From: Actinoalloteichus fjordicus
Lineage (GTDB): Bacteria; Actinomycetota; Actinomycetes; Mycobacteriales; Pseudonocardiaceae
Length of the DNA stretch: 64,000 bases
Assembly (NCBI RefSeq): GCF_001941625.1
Contig: NZ_CP016076.1
Location: 5,502,001 to 5,566,000 of the forward strand
Direction of reading: 5' to 3'
Program-made: the position numbers and the translations under genes
Shown here: piece by piece, positions 23,786 through 32,805 of the stretch
Position numbering within the stretch: position 1 is the first letter of the stretch
Layout of the letters: every line of letters begins with the position of its first letter
The notes under the pieces: generated by a model
Told to the model about the DNA's origin: nothing
Seen by the model: the letters and a program-made list of their open reading frames with translations, nothing else
Database searches by the model: none

Positions 23786-26134
23786 ATGGACCCGTTGTCA
23801 AATTCTTCGCATGGTCCGAACGATGGCTCGCAGTGCGAAGACATCCGTCGCGAACAGGACTACGTGTCGATGCTCTACGGCCGCGTCGACGAACTGCGCA
23901 AGGAGACGACCGCCCGTCATGCCGCCGTGCTCGGCCAGGAACACGCGGGGACGCCGCAGGCCTGGCTGGAACGCGACATAGCCGCCGCCATGTACGCCGA
24001 GGAGCTGACCCGGCTGCGCGACGTCGAAGAGGGCCTCTACTTCGGCAGGCTGGACCTGGCGAGCGGCGGACGGCGGCACATCGGGAGGCTGGGGCTCTCG
24101 GACGACAGCGAGGACCCCTCCGACGGCAACGACTACGAGCCGCTGCTGATGGACTGGCGTGCCCCGGCGGCACGCCCCTTCTACACGGCCACCGCCGCGT
24201 CACCGGAGGACGTGCGGATGCGGCGCCACGTCCGGACTCGGGCTCGCAAGGTCCTCACGATCGACGACGAGGTGCTCGATCTCGCCGCCGCGGAGAGCGC
24301 CGGGTCGGGCTCCCTCACCGGGGAGGCGGCCCTGCTCGCGGCGATGAGCCGCAGCCGGACCGGCCGGATGACCGACATCGTCGCGACCATCCAGCAGGAG
24401 CAGGACCGGATCATCCGCTCGCCCCGCAGCGGCGTCCTGGTCGTCCAGGGCGGGCCGGGCACCGGAAAGACGGCCGTCGCACTGCACCGCACCGCCTATC
24501 TGCTTTACACCCACCGTGATCAGCTCGCCAAGCGCGGCACCCTGGTGATCGGGCCGAACCCGACGTTCCTGCGCTACATCAGTCAGGTCCTGCCCTCGCT
24601 CGGCGAGACGGGCGTGGTGTTGTCGACCGTCGCAGAGCTGTATCCCGGCATCACCGCGACCCGGCAGGAGTCGGCCGCCGTCGCCGCGCTCAAGGGCGAC
24701 GCGGCGATGATCAAACTCATGGCCGCCGCCGTGAAGGACCGCCAGACCGTGCCGAGGAAGCCGATCGAGATTCAGGTCGATCGGGAGGCGGTCGTCATCG
24801 ATCGCGCGATGGTCACTCAGGCCCGAGGCCGGGCCAGACGCTCCCGACGCCCGCACAACGACGCCAAGGAGATCTTCCTCCGCGAGATGTTCTCCGCGAT
24901 GACGTTGCAGATCGCGGACCGGCTCGGCAGGCACCTGTTGGACCGTGCCGACCTCGACGACATCAAGGAGGAGCTGTCCTCGGACGACGGGGTGCGCGCC
25001 ACCCTCGACGAGCTGTGGCCCACGCTCACGCCGCAGCGACTACTGCGTGAACTGTTCGGCTCGCCCAAGCGGCTGGCCACGGCGGCCCGACGGCTGTACA
25101 CCGAGGAGCAGTGCGCGGCGATGCTGCGTGCGGACGGCGACGGCTGGACCGCCGCCGACATCCCGCTGCTCGACGAGGCCGACGAACTGCTCGGCGAGGA
25201 CTCCAGGACGGCCCGCAAGCAGGAGGAGCAGGCCCGTCGCGCCGAGATCGCCTACGCGCAGGGCGTGCTGGACATCCTCGACATGGAGGAAGACCTCGAC
25301 CCCGAGCTGCTGCGCGCGGTGGACATCGTCGACGCCGCCCAGCTGGCCTCCCGCCAAGAGGAACGGCGATACGAGACCACGGCCGCGCGGGCCGCCGCCG
25401 ACCGGACCTGGACCTACGGTCACGTCGTCGTCGACGAGGCGCAGGAGCTGTCGGCGATGGCGTGGCGGGTGCTGATGCGCCGCTGTCCCAGCAAGTCGAT
25501 GACGCTGGTCGGCGACGTCGCCCAGACCGGCGCCGAGGGCGGTGCCGACTCCTGGTCGCAGGTCCTTGGCCCCTATGTCGCCGAGCGTTGGCGACTGGAG
25601 GAGCTGACGGTGAACTACCGGACGCCCACCGAGATCATGGCCGTCGCCGCCGACGTCGCCGCCGCGATCGACCCCGACCTCCGCGCACCGCAGTCGGTCC
25701 GGGACACCGGAGTCCCGCCGTGGTCGCTCCGAGTACCGCCGGGCACGGCGCCCCAGGCACTCACCAGGCTGGTGGCCGACGAGGTCGACGAGGTCGACGA
25801 CGGGCGGATCGCCGTGCTCGTCCCGGCGGCACACCTTAACGAGCTCACGGCCGCACTCGCGGACGAGCCGTCGGCGGTGTCGACTCCGGGAGCGTCCGGC
25901 GATCTGACGGCGCAGACCACGGTGCTCACGGTCGAACAGGCCAAGGGCCTCGAGTTCGACTCGGTCCTGGTCGTCGAACCGCAGGCGATCCTCGACGAGT
26001 CGCCGCGCGGCCTCAACGACCTCTATGTCGCCATCACCAGGACGACCCGACGGCTCGGCGTCCTGCACACCGGCGACCTGCCCGCCGTGCTGTCCGGCCT
26101 GCACACCCGGGTCGACTCGGACAGTGCCGTGTGA
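23786..26134 (+). CDS. helD: HelD-type UvrD/Rep-like ATPase acting on RNA polymerase
   Basis: 782 residues. HelD proteins use ATP to remove stalled RNA polymerase from DNA; some actinobacterial forms (HelR) give rifampicin tolerance. The N-terminus (about 15-110) is helical and charged, fitting the coiled-coil arm that enters the secondary channel. Motifs: Walker A GGPGTGKTAVALHRTAYLL near 222, Walker B/motif II VVVDEAQELSAMAW near 548, LVGDVAQTG, motif NYRTPTEI, and the C-terminal VEQAKGLEFDSVLVVEP and LYVAITRTTRRL. A basic segment RGRARRSRRPHND near 350 lies in the HelD-specific insertion. ATG at 23786 follows AAGGG. No rifampicin-associated inverted repeat was recognised upstream. Confidence 0.9.
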   Translation: MDPLSNSSHGPNDGSQCEDIRREQDYVSMLYGRVDELRKETTARHAAVLGQEHAGTPQAWLERDIAAAMYAEELTRLRDVEEGLYFGRLDLASGGRRHIGRLGLSDDSEDPSDGNDYEPLLMDWRAPAARPFYTATAASPEDVRMRRHVRTRARKVLTIDDEVLDLAAAESAGSGSLTGEAALLAAMSRSRTGRMTDIVATIQQEQDRIIRSPRSGVLVVQGGPGTGKTAVALHRTAYLLYTHRDQLAKRGTLVIGPNPTFLRYISQVLPSLGETGVVLSTVAELYPGITATRQESAAVAALKGDAAMIKLMAAAVKDRQTVPRKPIEIQVDREAVVIDRAMVTQARGRARRSRRPHNDAKEIFLREMFSAMTLQIADRLGRHLLDRADLDDIKEELSSDDGVRATLDELWPTLTPQRLLRELFGSPKRLATAARRLYTEEQCAAMLRADGDGWTAADIPLLDEADELLGEDSRTARKQEEQARRAEIAYAQGVLDILDMEEDLDPELLRAVDIVDAAQLASRQEERRYETTAARAAADRTWTYGHVVVDEAQELSAMAWRVLMRRCPSKSMTLVGDVAQTGAEGGADSWSQVLGPYVAERWRLEELTVNYRTPTEIMAVAADVAAAIDPDLRAPQSVRDTGVPPWSLRVPPGTAPQALTRLVADEVDEVDDGRIAVLVPAAHLNELTAALADEPSAVSTPGASGDLTAQTTVLTVEQAKGLEFDSVLVVEPQAILDESPRGLNDLYVAITRTTRRLGVLHTGDLPAVLSGLHTRVDSDSAV

Positions 26135-26288
26135 GGGAGGACCGTGGTGCGGCGGCGCTCGTCTGAGGCGGAGCGGCACCACGTCGGCTCGGCCGCAGGA
26201 CGGTGTCGCGGCGAACGGATCCCGCTCGCGGTCCGCCCGGGCCGACACGATCAACGGCGATGGGCGACCAGGTCTCCCTCCGCTGCGC

Positions 26289-28256
26289 TTAGAGGCCGAG
26301 ACGGCGCCTGATCCAGTCGATGACTCCCCGTTTCGCCGCCGCGGGCGGCGGCTCGATCGAGCCGCCAGGCTGAGGTTGCGACGCATGCCAAGGAGGGCTC
26401 GTGTCGGCTGACGCGGACGACACCGGTCGGCCCGGTACCTCGAGGGACAGCTCACCCGCGCGTCGTCGGTAGACACCGCTCTGCGCGGCGGGCGGCGCAG
26501 GCGAGGCGGCGGTCGACGGCACGTCTGCGGCGGCGCCGCTGCTCTGCGGAGCGACCGTCTCCGACGACACTGGATTGGAGCGGGCCGGTCGAGGCGAGGT
26601 CCTGGCGCCCGGGGCGGCCTCGGACCGCCGGGAGCCCGGCGACGCGGATGCCGCCGGGGTCGGCGACGCGGCGACCCTCGGTGCGTTCTTCGCGACGCCA
26701 CTCGACCCGTAGAGCCTGCTCAGCCGCTCGTCGCTGTCGTCGCCGGGCCTCCTGCTGGGTGCACTGCTCGACGAGGTGCCCGGCGCCGAGGCAGCGGACG
26801 TGGGAACAGCGGGGGCGGGTGGTCTCGCAGCAGCCGACGGTGCACGAACCGCCTGCCCTTCGGCCGCGACCGCCGGGGCGGTCCGGTCGGGAACCTCGGC
26901 GGGAGGTGCCGCGGTGATGGACGGCCCTGCCGCCGGCGGCAGGCGGCCGGGAGCCGCGGAACCGGTATCTCCTGCCGCCCTCAACTCGGCGAGCCGTGCA
27001 TCGGTCAGGACGTGCAGCGTTTTGGCCGTCGGCAACTGGATCTGTGGCGTCATGGCCGGACGCCCCTTCCCCCGGTAAAGCTGGATCACTCCGGTGATCG
27101 AGACCCAGCTCCCCACGAGTCCGGCCAGGTCCTCGCCGTACATCCGACGCAGTCCGTCGCCGGTCGGACCAAAGCAGATGATCGCGAAGCCAGCATGCTG
27201 CCATCGCCCAAGATTGACGATGGTGAAGGTCGGGGACATCCACTTGAAGTCCTTGACGCGCCCGAAGACGGTGATCTCCTCGCCCTGGCGACGACGAAGT
27301 TCCGCAGCGTTCGCAGCAGGCAGGACATGTGGCCCGCTGCGGGGCTCGTACCGAACGGGGACTGCAGATCGATGCACGACATCGACGCTGTGCAGCACGG
27401 CAGGGGCGTCGGCGAAGGCTGTCTCACAGGCCGTCATCAGACGGCGGGTGTCGGCGGCAGTCTCCCGGATGTCGAGCAGCCTCGCGAACAGCGACGACTG
27501 TCTGGGGCTGGTGAAGTCCACAGCGGAGAAGATCAGATTCTCACCGGTGTTGAACTCGTCCCACAGTTCCGGATGCCACCGCAACGCCAGCAGTGAGAGA
27601 TCCACGACGGCGGCGGCGAAGACGTCGAGGGACTCGTCGAAATGCTCGGCTCGCCCAGGGTGCTGGTAATTGCGGTGACCTAGTTCAGGCGAGCCGAACG
27701 TCCGCAGCGAAGGCAGATACATCCCGTCGTAATCAACCAGCCGCACCTCACCTCGATCGCCGACCAGGATGTTGCCGTGTTGCAGGTCGCCGTGCGCAAC
27801 CCCGCGTCGCCGCAGCGCCCGCACCACCTCCGCCAATCGCTGCCGAACCGCCTCGATCGCAGTGGGATCACGGAGGTTGTCCTCAAGCCAGAAGTGCAGT
27901 GGACTGCCGGTAACCCAGGGCATCCGCACGATCGGGAAGGTCTCTCCGCCGATCCGCATGCCCCGAGCCAGGTACTCCACACTGACCAGGAAGTCCGCCT
28001 CGCTCGCCCCGGCGACGAATCCCGCGATCTGTTCATAGCGTTCTCGCAGGTGCTGCTTATGCTTGTGGAAGCAGCGGACCGCGTAGCGCTGCGCCCCCGA
28101 GGTGATGTCGAAGGTGACGGCGAAGCCGCCCGTGGCCGCAGTCGGGCCCTGCTGCGGATTCAACCTCGCGCGCCCCCGCCTCAGCGTTGGATCGAGGAAG
28201 GAGGTCGCGGGATTCTGGACGGCCTCGGAGTAGTCGAGCAAACTGGGCAGGTTCAT
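26289..28256 (-). CDS. protein kinase-like protein fused to an OB-like domain (TerY-P triad kinase)
   Basis: 655 residues. Residues about 40-300 form a divergent kinase domain: RYAVRCFHKHKQHL with a candidate ATP lysine, catalytic loop HGDLQHGN (155-162) and metal motif DYDG (175-178) in place of DFG; no glycine-rich loop is obvious. Residues about 325-425 (EEITVFGRVKDFKWMSPTFT to GSWVSITGVIQLYRGKGRP) look like an OB-fold nucleic-acid or oligomer-binding domain. About 190 Pro/Ala/Ser-rich residues follow and a basic amphipathic end, KRGVIDWIRRRLGL. ATG 28256 overlaps the PP2C stop by four bases. Kinase, phosphatase and vWA genes together define the TerY-phosphorylation triad. Substrates are unknown. 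Confidence 0.85.
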   Translation of the reverse strand: MNLPSLLDYSEAVQNPATSFLDPTLRRGRARLNPQQGPTAATGGFAVTFDITSGAQRYAVRCFHKHKQHLRERYEQIAGFVAGASEADFLVSVEYLARGMRIGGETFPIVRMPWVTGSPLHFWLEDNLRDPTAIEAVRQRLAEVVRALRRRGVAHGDLQHGNILVGDRGEVRLVDYDGMYLPSLRTFGSPELGHRNYQHPGRAEHFDESLDVFAAAVVDLSLLALRWHPELWDEFNTGENLIFSAVDFTSPRQSSLFARLLDIRETAADTRRLMTACETAFADAPAVLHSVDVVHRSAVPVRYEPRSGPHVLPAANAAELRRRQGEEITVFGRVKDFKWMSPTFTIVNLGRWQHAGFAIICFGPTGDGLRRMYGEDLAGLVGSWVSITGVIQLYRGKGRPAMTPQIQLPTAKTLHVLTDARLAELRAAGDTGSAAPGRLPPAAGPSITAAPPAEVPDRTAPAVAAEGQAVRAPSAAARPPAPAVPTSAASAPGTSSSSAPSRRPGDDSDERLSRLYGSSGVAKNAPRVAASPTPAASASPGSRRSEAAPGARTSPRPARSNPVSSETVAPQSSGAAADVPSTAASPAPPAAQSGVYRRRAGELSLEVPGRPVSSASADTSPPWHASQPQPGGSIEPPPAAAKRGVIDWIRRRLGL

Positions 28257-28957
28257 GTCCTGATCACGCACGCGGTAGTGTCGTCGTTGGCGAGACCCTC
28301 GTCTCGATAACCCGCGATGATCGCAGCAAAGGCCTGTTGATCTCCCGTCCAGTCGGCCTTGGCGAAGCGGGGCAGTCTGATCTTCGGACCGCTCCGTTCC
28401 AGCCGCCGCATCAGGAATGCCGCCAACGCATCGGTCACCAGCAAAAACCGGTCGCCCGTGCGGTACTCACCGCGCTGGTCGATTGATCGGGGCCCGCCGT
28501 CGGTGCGCACCAGGCTCGGGAACCGGGTGAACTCCGCCGCCGAGGCAACGGGCCCGAACCTGACGACTCGGTTATTCCGCAGATGGAGGTAGCAGGCATC
28601 GCCGACGGCAATCACCTGGTAGCCACCGTCGCGGAGGCTCAGGCCGACGAACGCCGCTGCACTGCCCTGCCGGAGCTTCTCCTGCGCGACCCAGGACGTG
28701 GCTTGCGCAGCGGTCTCCGTTTCCCACCTCTTCCGAAGCAGCGGCAGCACGTTCGTCGCAGACGGGTCCGTCCCATCCGAGAGAAACGACTCGACGAGGA
28801 TGCGCGCCCAGACCTCGGATCGGGCGGCCGTGGATGCCCCGTCCGCGACGGCAAAGCGGCCCGCTGCCTCGTCGTAGCCCACCTGATCCTCGTTCTCCGA
28901 CTCCTCCCTGCCGTTCTTGGGCACAGAGTAGGAGAACGCTCGATGCACCGACTTCAT
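28253..28957 (-). CDS. PP2C-type protein phosphatase (TerY-P triad)
   Basis: 234 residues, soluble. Metal-dependent Ser/Thr phosphatase motifs are visible: NEDQVGYDEAAGRFAVADGAS (N-terminal aspartates), VIAVGDACYLHLRNN, FLLVTDALAAFL and the C-terminal NDDTTACVIR. It starts 5 bases after the vWA gene and overlaps the kinase gene by four, so all three are coupled. Expected role: reverse the phosphorylation placed by the neighbouring kinase, probably on the vWA protein or a partner. Confidence 0.88.
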   Translation of the reverse strand: MKSVHRAFSYSVPKNGREESENEDQVGYDEAAGRFAVADGASTAARSEVWARILVESFLSDGTDPSATNVLPLLRKRWETETAAQATSWVAQEKLRQGSAAAFVGLSLRDGGYQVIAVGDACYLHLRNNRVVRFGPVASAAEFTRFPSLVRTDGGPRSIDQRGEYRTGDRFLLVTDALAAFLMRRLERSGPKIRLPRFAKADWTGDQQAFAAIIAGYRDEGLANDDTTACVIRT

Positions 28958-28962
28958 CGAGA

Positions 28963-29835
28963 TCAGCCCGCTGCCGACGTGCCGTCGGTGAGTTCCCGCA
29001 GTCCGGTCGGCGTCGCCGCCCGCGTGCCGATGTCCAAGAACTCCGTGACGACGGCCGCTTGCGCGTTGTATAGAAATCCTCGTGACTCTGGAGCGATCGA
29101 GTATCCGAAGCTTGCAGCAGCGTCCTTCATGCCTGCGGGCAGGACGCTGGACATGTCGAAGAGCTTCACGGCGTACCGATCAGGCAGCCCGGCAGCAGAG
29201 TCAGGAAACAGAACCTGGTGGTTCGACAGAGCAGAGATGTGCACGTTGAACAGCAGCACGGGGCCGTCATCCGTCATCACCGTCCGCAACCGTGCTGCGG
29301 CCTCAGCGGGGTCGCCGTCTGTGCTCACCCCATCGGTGAGATTAATGACGATCGGCGGAAGGCTCGCCGGATGGGCAGCACACCACTGAGTCACGACGGA
29401 TTCCGCAGCTGCCAGTGCCGCGACCATGGGAGTGGCGCCGTTGGTCTCCGGATCGATCCAGACAGGACTCGAGATCGTCTGCTCGACAACACCGCCAGCC
29501 CCGTCTGGAATCTTCTTCAGGATCTGGTCAATGCGCCGTGGGTTGTTCGCCACCTCGCTGATCGGCAGCAGTGGACGATCGAAGTCCGCACCGTGCAACA
29601 GGGAGTCGACGGTTCCGCCATATCCGATGACGCCGACGTCGAAGTAGTCGTGGAACCTGTCGTCCCCCTTGCTGCACAACAGCGAGGCGGAGCCGAGAAC
29701 CCGGTTGACGATCAGCGCCAGGTATTCGGCCTTCGACCCCCCGACGTCCGGCCAGGTCTCACCCATTGAGTACGACTGGTCGATGAGCAGCAGAAGGCAG
29801 GCCGGATGCTTCCGGCTGATCTCGGCGGTGTACAT
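28963..29835 (-). CDS. TerY-like von Willebrand factor A protein
   Basis: 290 residues, cytoplasmic. Metal-ion-dependent adhesion site: LLLIDQSYSMG gives the DxSxS motif (Asp19, Ser21, Ser23), the threonine lies in NGATPMVAAL and the final aspartate in NLTDGVSTDGD. The TerY group of vWA proteins works with the tellurite-resistance/stress network and, in this triad arrangement, with a kinase and PP2C phosphatase; the vWA protein is presumed to be a scaffold whose binding is switched by phosphorylation. ATG at 29835 begins MYTAEISRKHP. The 292 bp to the divergent GNAT gene hold its promoter; no classic ter genes (terD, terC, terB) are in the window. Confidence 0.88.
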   Translation of the reverse strand: MYTAEISRKHPACLLLLIDQSYSMGETWPDVGGSKAEYLALIVNRVLGSASLLCSKGDDRFHDYFDVGVIGYGGTVDSLLHGADFDRPLLPISEVANNPRRIDQILKKIPDGAGGVVEQTISSPVWIDPETNGATPMVAALAAAESVVTQWCAAHPASLPPIVINLTDGVSTDGDPAEAAARLRTVMTDDGPVLLFNVHISALSNHQVLFPDSAAGLPDRYAVKLFDMSSVLPAGMKDAAASFGYSIAPESRGFLYNAQAAVVTEFLDIGTRAATPTGLRELTDGTSAAG

Positions 29836-30127
29836 CAACGTCCCCTGTCTCCTGGGCCCCGCACCAGTAGGCGCGGGTAGCGAACTCGCACCGCGAACGC
29901 ACTCCCCCGAACGCGAACACGATTTCCGATGTGACGGACGTCTCGACGCTATCAAGTCGATGCTCCTCGACCTTCCAGAGGGCGCAGTTGAAACCCGAGA
30001 AGGCGCGAGATCGTCGAAGACAAGCTGCAACCCAGCCGTCCTCCCGCATCTCCCTGGTTCCGAACAAACGAATCGCACTCCGCAGGTAACATCTGGCCTC
30101 CGCAGATCGTCACCTCGGAGGAAGTGC

Positions 30128-30727
30128 ATGACCAGGCCGCCCGACGTCCGCCCGATCACCGAGGCGGATCTGCCTCGTGCGGTGGAGACCCTCGGCGCCG
30201 CCTTCCGCGACTACCCGTACCTGCGACATGTCGTCGACGCCAGGGACCACCTGCGCCGGGTGACACGCTTTCAGGAGCTGTTCCTGGTCGAGCTCGGAAT
30301 GCCGCACGGCCGGGTGTGGGTGGCCGATGGCGGGGATGCGGTGGCGGCATGGACCGTCCCGGACGCACCCGATGCAGGCGAGGTCCTCGCCGGGCTCGGC
30401 CCGGAGCTCGCCGAGCTGGCAGGCGAGCGCGCGACTGCCGCGTCGTCGGCCGAGGCCGCCCTGGCCCCGCATCGGCCGACGGAGCCGGTGTGGTTCCTCG
30501 GCACCGTGGGGGTTCATCCCGACCGGCAGGGCCGAGGACTGGGGAGGGCGGTGCTCCGGCCGGGGATCGACGCTGCCGAGGCCGCAGGCGTCACCGCCTT
30601 CCTGGAGACCTCCACGGAGCGCAACGTGGCCTTCTACCAACAACTCGGCTTCGTCGTCACGGCCGACGTCGAGCTGCCCGACGGCGGCCCCCGCACCTGG
30701 TGCATGACACGCAGGCCGACCGGCTGA
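30128..30727 (+). CDS. GNAT family N-acetyltransferase
   Basis: 199 residues. N-terminal VRPITEADLPRAVETLGAAFRDYPYLRHV, then the acetyl-CoA loop VHPDRQGRGLGRAVLRPGI (motif A, Q-x-x-G-x-G) and the C-terminal motif TSTERNVAFYQQLGFVVTADVELPDGGPRTWCMTR. The overall shape (W-rich, F.DYP.L at the N-terminus) resembles the GNAT group often annotated as puromycin- or aminoglycoside-type acetyltransferases, but the substrate is unknown. GGAGG precedes the ATG. It is divergent from the TerY-P operon. Confidence 0.9.
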   Translation: MTRPPDVRPITEADLPRAVETLGAAFRDYPYLRHVVDARDHLRRVTRFQELFLVELGMPHGRVWVADGGDAVAAWTVPDAPDAGEVLAGLGPELAELAGERATAASSAEAALAPHRPTEPVWFLGTVGVHPDRQGRGLGRAVLRPGIDAAEAAGVTAFLETSTERNVAFYQQLGFVVTADVELPDGGPRTWCMTRRPTG

Positions 30728-31559
30728 CTCGACAGCTCTGCTCTCTCCGGGCCCGTCGACGACGCAGCGTGAGCCGGCGGCCCGCGCGGCAGCCCGATCT
30801 CGGCGTCCGACGCGACTCGGTCGCGCCTACGGCAGCAGGCCGGTCGCCGGGGCCCGGCCGAACCGGGCGTCGTCCTACCGGTGTCGCAGCCCAGGCCTGC
30901 GGCGTCGAGGCGATTTCTCGGGCCTTCGATCGCCGCCCGGCCACGACTGTGGACCGATCTTTTCGGCGGCTGCCTCGGATCATGCCGAACCGGCGGTTCG
31001 GCTGCGCAGGCAATGGGCACCCTGCCATCGGCGAGAACGATCACAGGCGAATCTCGGTAGTTCGATGGAACGTCGAGCAGTTTCCCGGCAGACGTCTCGT
31101 CGGACACCGCCGCACCATCGGGAACGACGACCGCCGTTCCTGCTGCGCCGAATGGCCGATCGCATTGCGCCGTCGGCAGCATCGACGTCCGGACGCCTGC
31201 CGATCCCGCTCATCAGCCGCGCCGCCGATCGACCGACGTGACCCAGGCCATCGACCACGATGTCACCGGCAATCTCTGCTGCGCAGATCACGGCCTGATC
31301 AGGAACACCCGAGGACCGATTCCGGGATCGAGGGCTGTTCGACGCCGGAATCCTCGGCCGCGCGCATTGCCGAACGAAGATCGGGTGCTTTAGGGTCGGC
31401 GCGAAGTCGCCATTCTCGGCCTCCTCGGAAATACCGAAACCCGGCGACGGCTGGCGCAGGAATTCCGTGCAGCGCGGACCAGGGGCGTCGGGCAGGCTCG
31501 TCGCCCGGCCGCGACATCACCGACGCGGTGTCGCCGACGGGCCGCAGGAGAGGACGATC
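30728..31559. other. 832 bp without a recognisable gene
   Basis: Frames on both strands translate to Arg/Pro/Ala-rich protein without motifs, and no good ribosome sites precede them. The final part holds the leader of the GH16-like gene with AGGAGAGG at 31547-31554. Confidence 0.5.
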
Positions 31560-32513
31560 ATGATCAAATCCGTGAGCCTGCGACGTGGAGCGCTGCGCTC
31601 CCTGCTCGCCGTCGCCGTCGTCGGACTCGTCCCGTTGGGCACCGCACAGGCGGGCACCGCCACGACGCCCGGCGCCGCGCTCCCCGCAGGACACGAGAAC
31701 GGCACGGCCCAGACTCCCGTGTTGTTCGACGACTTCGACTACACCTCCCACACCGACTCGCGGCTGGGCCAACGCGGCTGGACGGTCCGCTCCTACGGCG
31801 GCGGGCCCGGCATGGGCGGCGACACCTGGGCGCCGGAGAACGTCGGCTTCACCGACGGCGAGGGCGGCCGCGTCCTGCGGCTGTCGGCCACCACCGACGG
31901 CACCCAGGCGGGCACCGCACAGGCGGAGATCCTGCACCAGCGCAAGTTCCACCACGGCACCTACGCGGCCAGGGTGCGGTTCTCCGACACGCCGGTGGCC
32001 GGTCCGGACGGTGACGAGCTGGTCCAGGCCTTCTTCACGATCACACCGCTGCGCTTTCCGTACGACCCCGAATACGGGGAACTCGACTTCGAGTACCTGC
32101 CCAACGGCGGCTGGGGGCAGTCCGGCTCGGCACTGTTCCTCACCAGCTGGGAGACCTACGACCCGGCGGGTGGTTCGCTCAACGAGTCGACCGCGGTCCC
32201 CGGCAGCGAGGCGGGCTGGCACGACCTCGTCGTACAGGCCGACGGGACGAGCCTGCGGTACTACCTCGACGGTCGACTGGTGGCCGAGCACAACGGTGCC
32301 GTGTATCCGGACACTCCGATGGCGATCCACTTCAACCAGTGGTTCATCGAGACCGGTCTCCTCGACAGCTCCGAGTCCCGTACCTGGGAGCAGCAGGTCG
32401 ACTGGGTGTATCACGCGAAGGACGAGATCGTGAGCCCCGACCAGGTCCTCGCCGAGGTCGCTGGCTACCGGAGTTCCGGTGTCGACCACGTGGACACCGT
32501 CCCCGCAGGCTGA
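31560..32513 (+). CDS. secreted glycoside hydrolase, GH16-like
   Basis: 317 residues with a Sec signal peptide (basic RR, hydrophobic core, cleavage near AQA, residue 31). A jelly-roll beta-glucanase-like domain follows, with catalytic strand GELDFEYLP: Glu174, Asp176 and Glu178 form the ExDxE triad of GH16. Other fold markers are FDDFDY near 56, HHGTYAARVRF and DGTSLRYYLDGRLVAEH. The likely substrate is a beta-1,3/1,4-glucan or galactan, which fits the nearby pectin lyase as plant-polymer use, but this protein is divergent and specificity is open. ATG 31560 follows AGGAGAGG. Confidence 0.8.
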   Translation: MIKSVSLRRGALRSLLAVAVVGLVPLGTAQAGTATTPGAALPAGHENGTAQTPVLFDDFDYTSHTDSRLGQRGWTVRSYGGGPGMGGDTWAPENVGFTDGEGGRVLRLSATTDGTQAGTAQAEILHQRKFHHGTYAARVRFSDTPVAGPDGDELVQAFFTITPLRFPYDPEYGELDFEYLPNGGWGQSGSALFLTSWETYDPAGGSLNESTAVPGSEAGWHDLVVQADGTSLRYYLDGRLVAEHNGAVYPDTPMAIHFNQWFIETGLLDSSESRTWEQQVDWVYHAKDEIVSPDQVLAEVAGYRSSGVDHVDTVPAG

Positions 32514-32805
32514 TCGACACCGCGTCACCGGGACCCGATCAGCGGAGCAGGCACGCGCTCTCATCCACTGGACGACACGACGACTGTCGGACTCGCCACA
32601 GGAGTGATTCGCAGTCAACCGACTACTGTCAGTGGGGATATCTCGATCTGGCCAGGCGAGGAGGCACGAGTGTGCGTTCCCCGAACAGGGGGGCCGTGGC
32701 GTCGTCCGCGCAGTCGAGTCCTGGACCCCGGTCTGGACAGATCTGGAGGACCCACTCGGAGCTGACGACGGCGATCGATCCGCTGGGGCGAGCAAAGGAG
32801 AGGTC

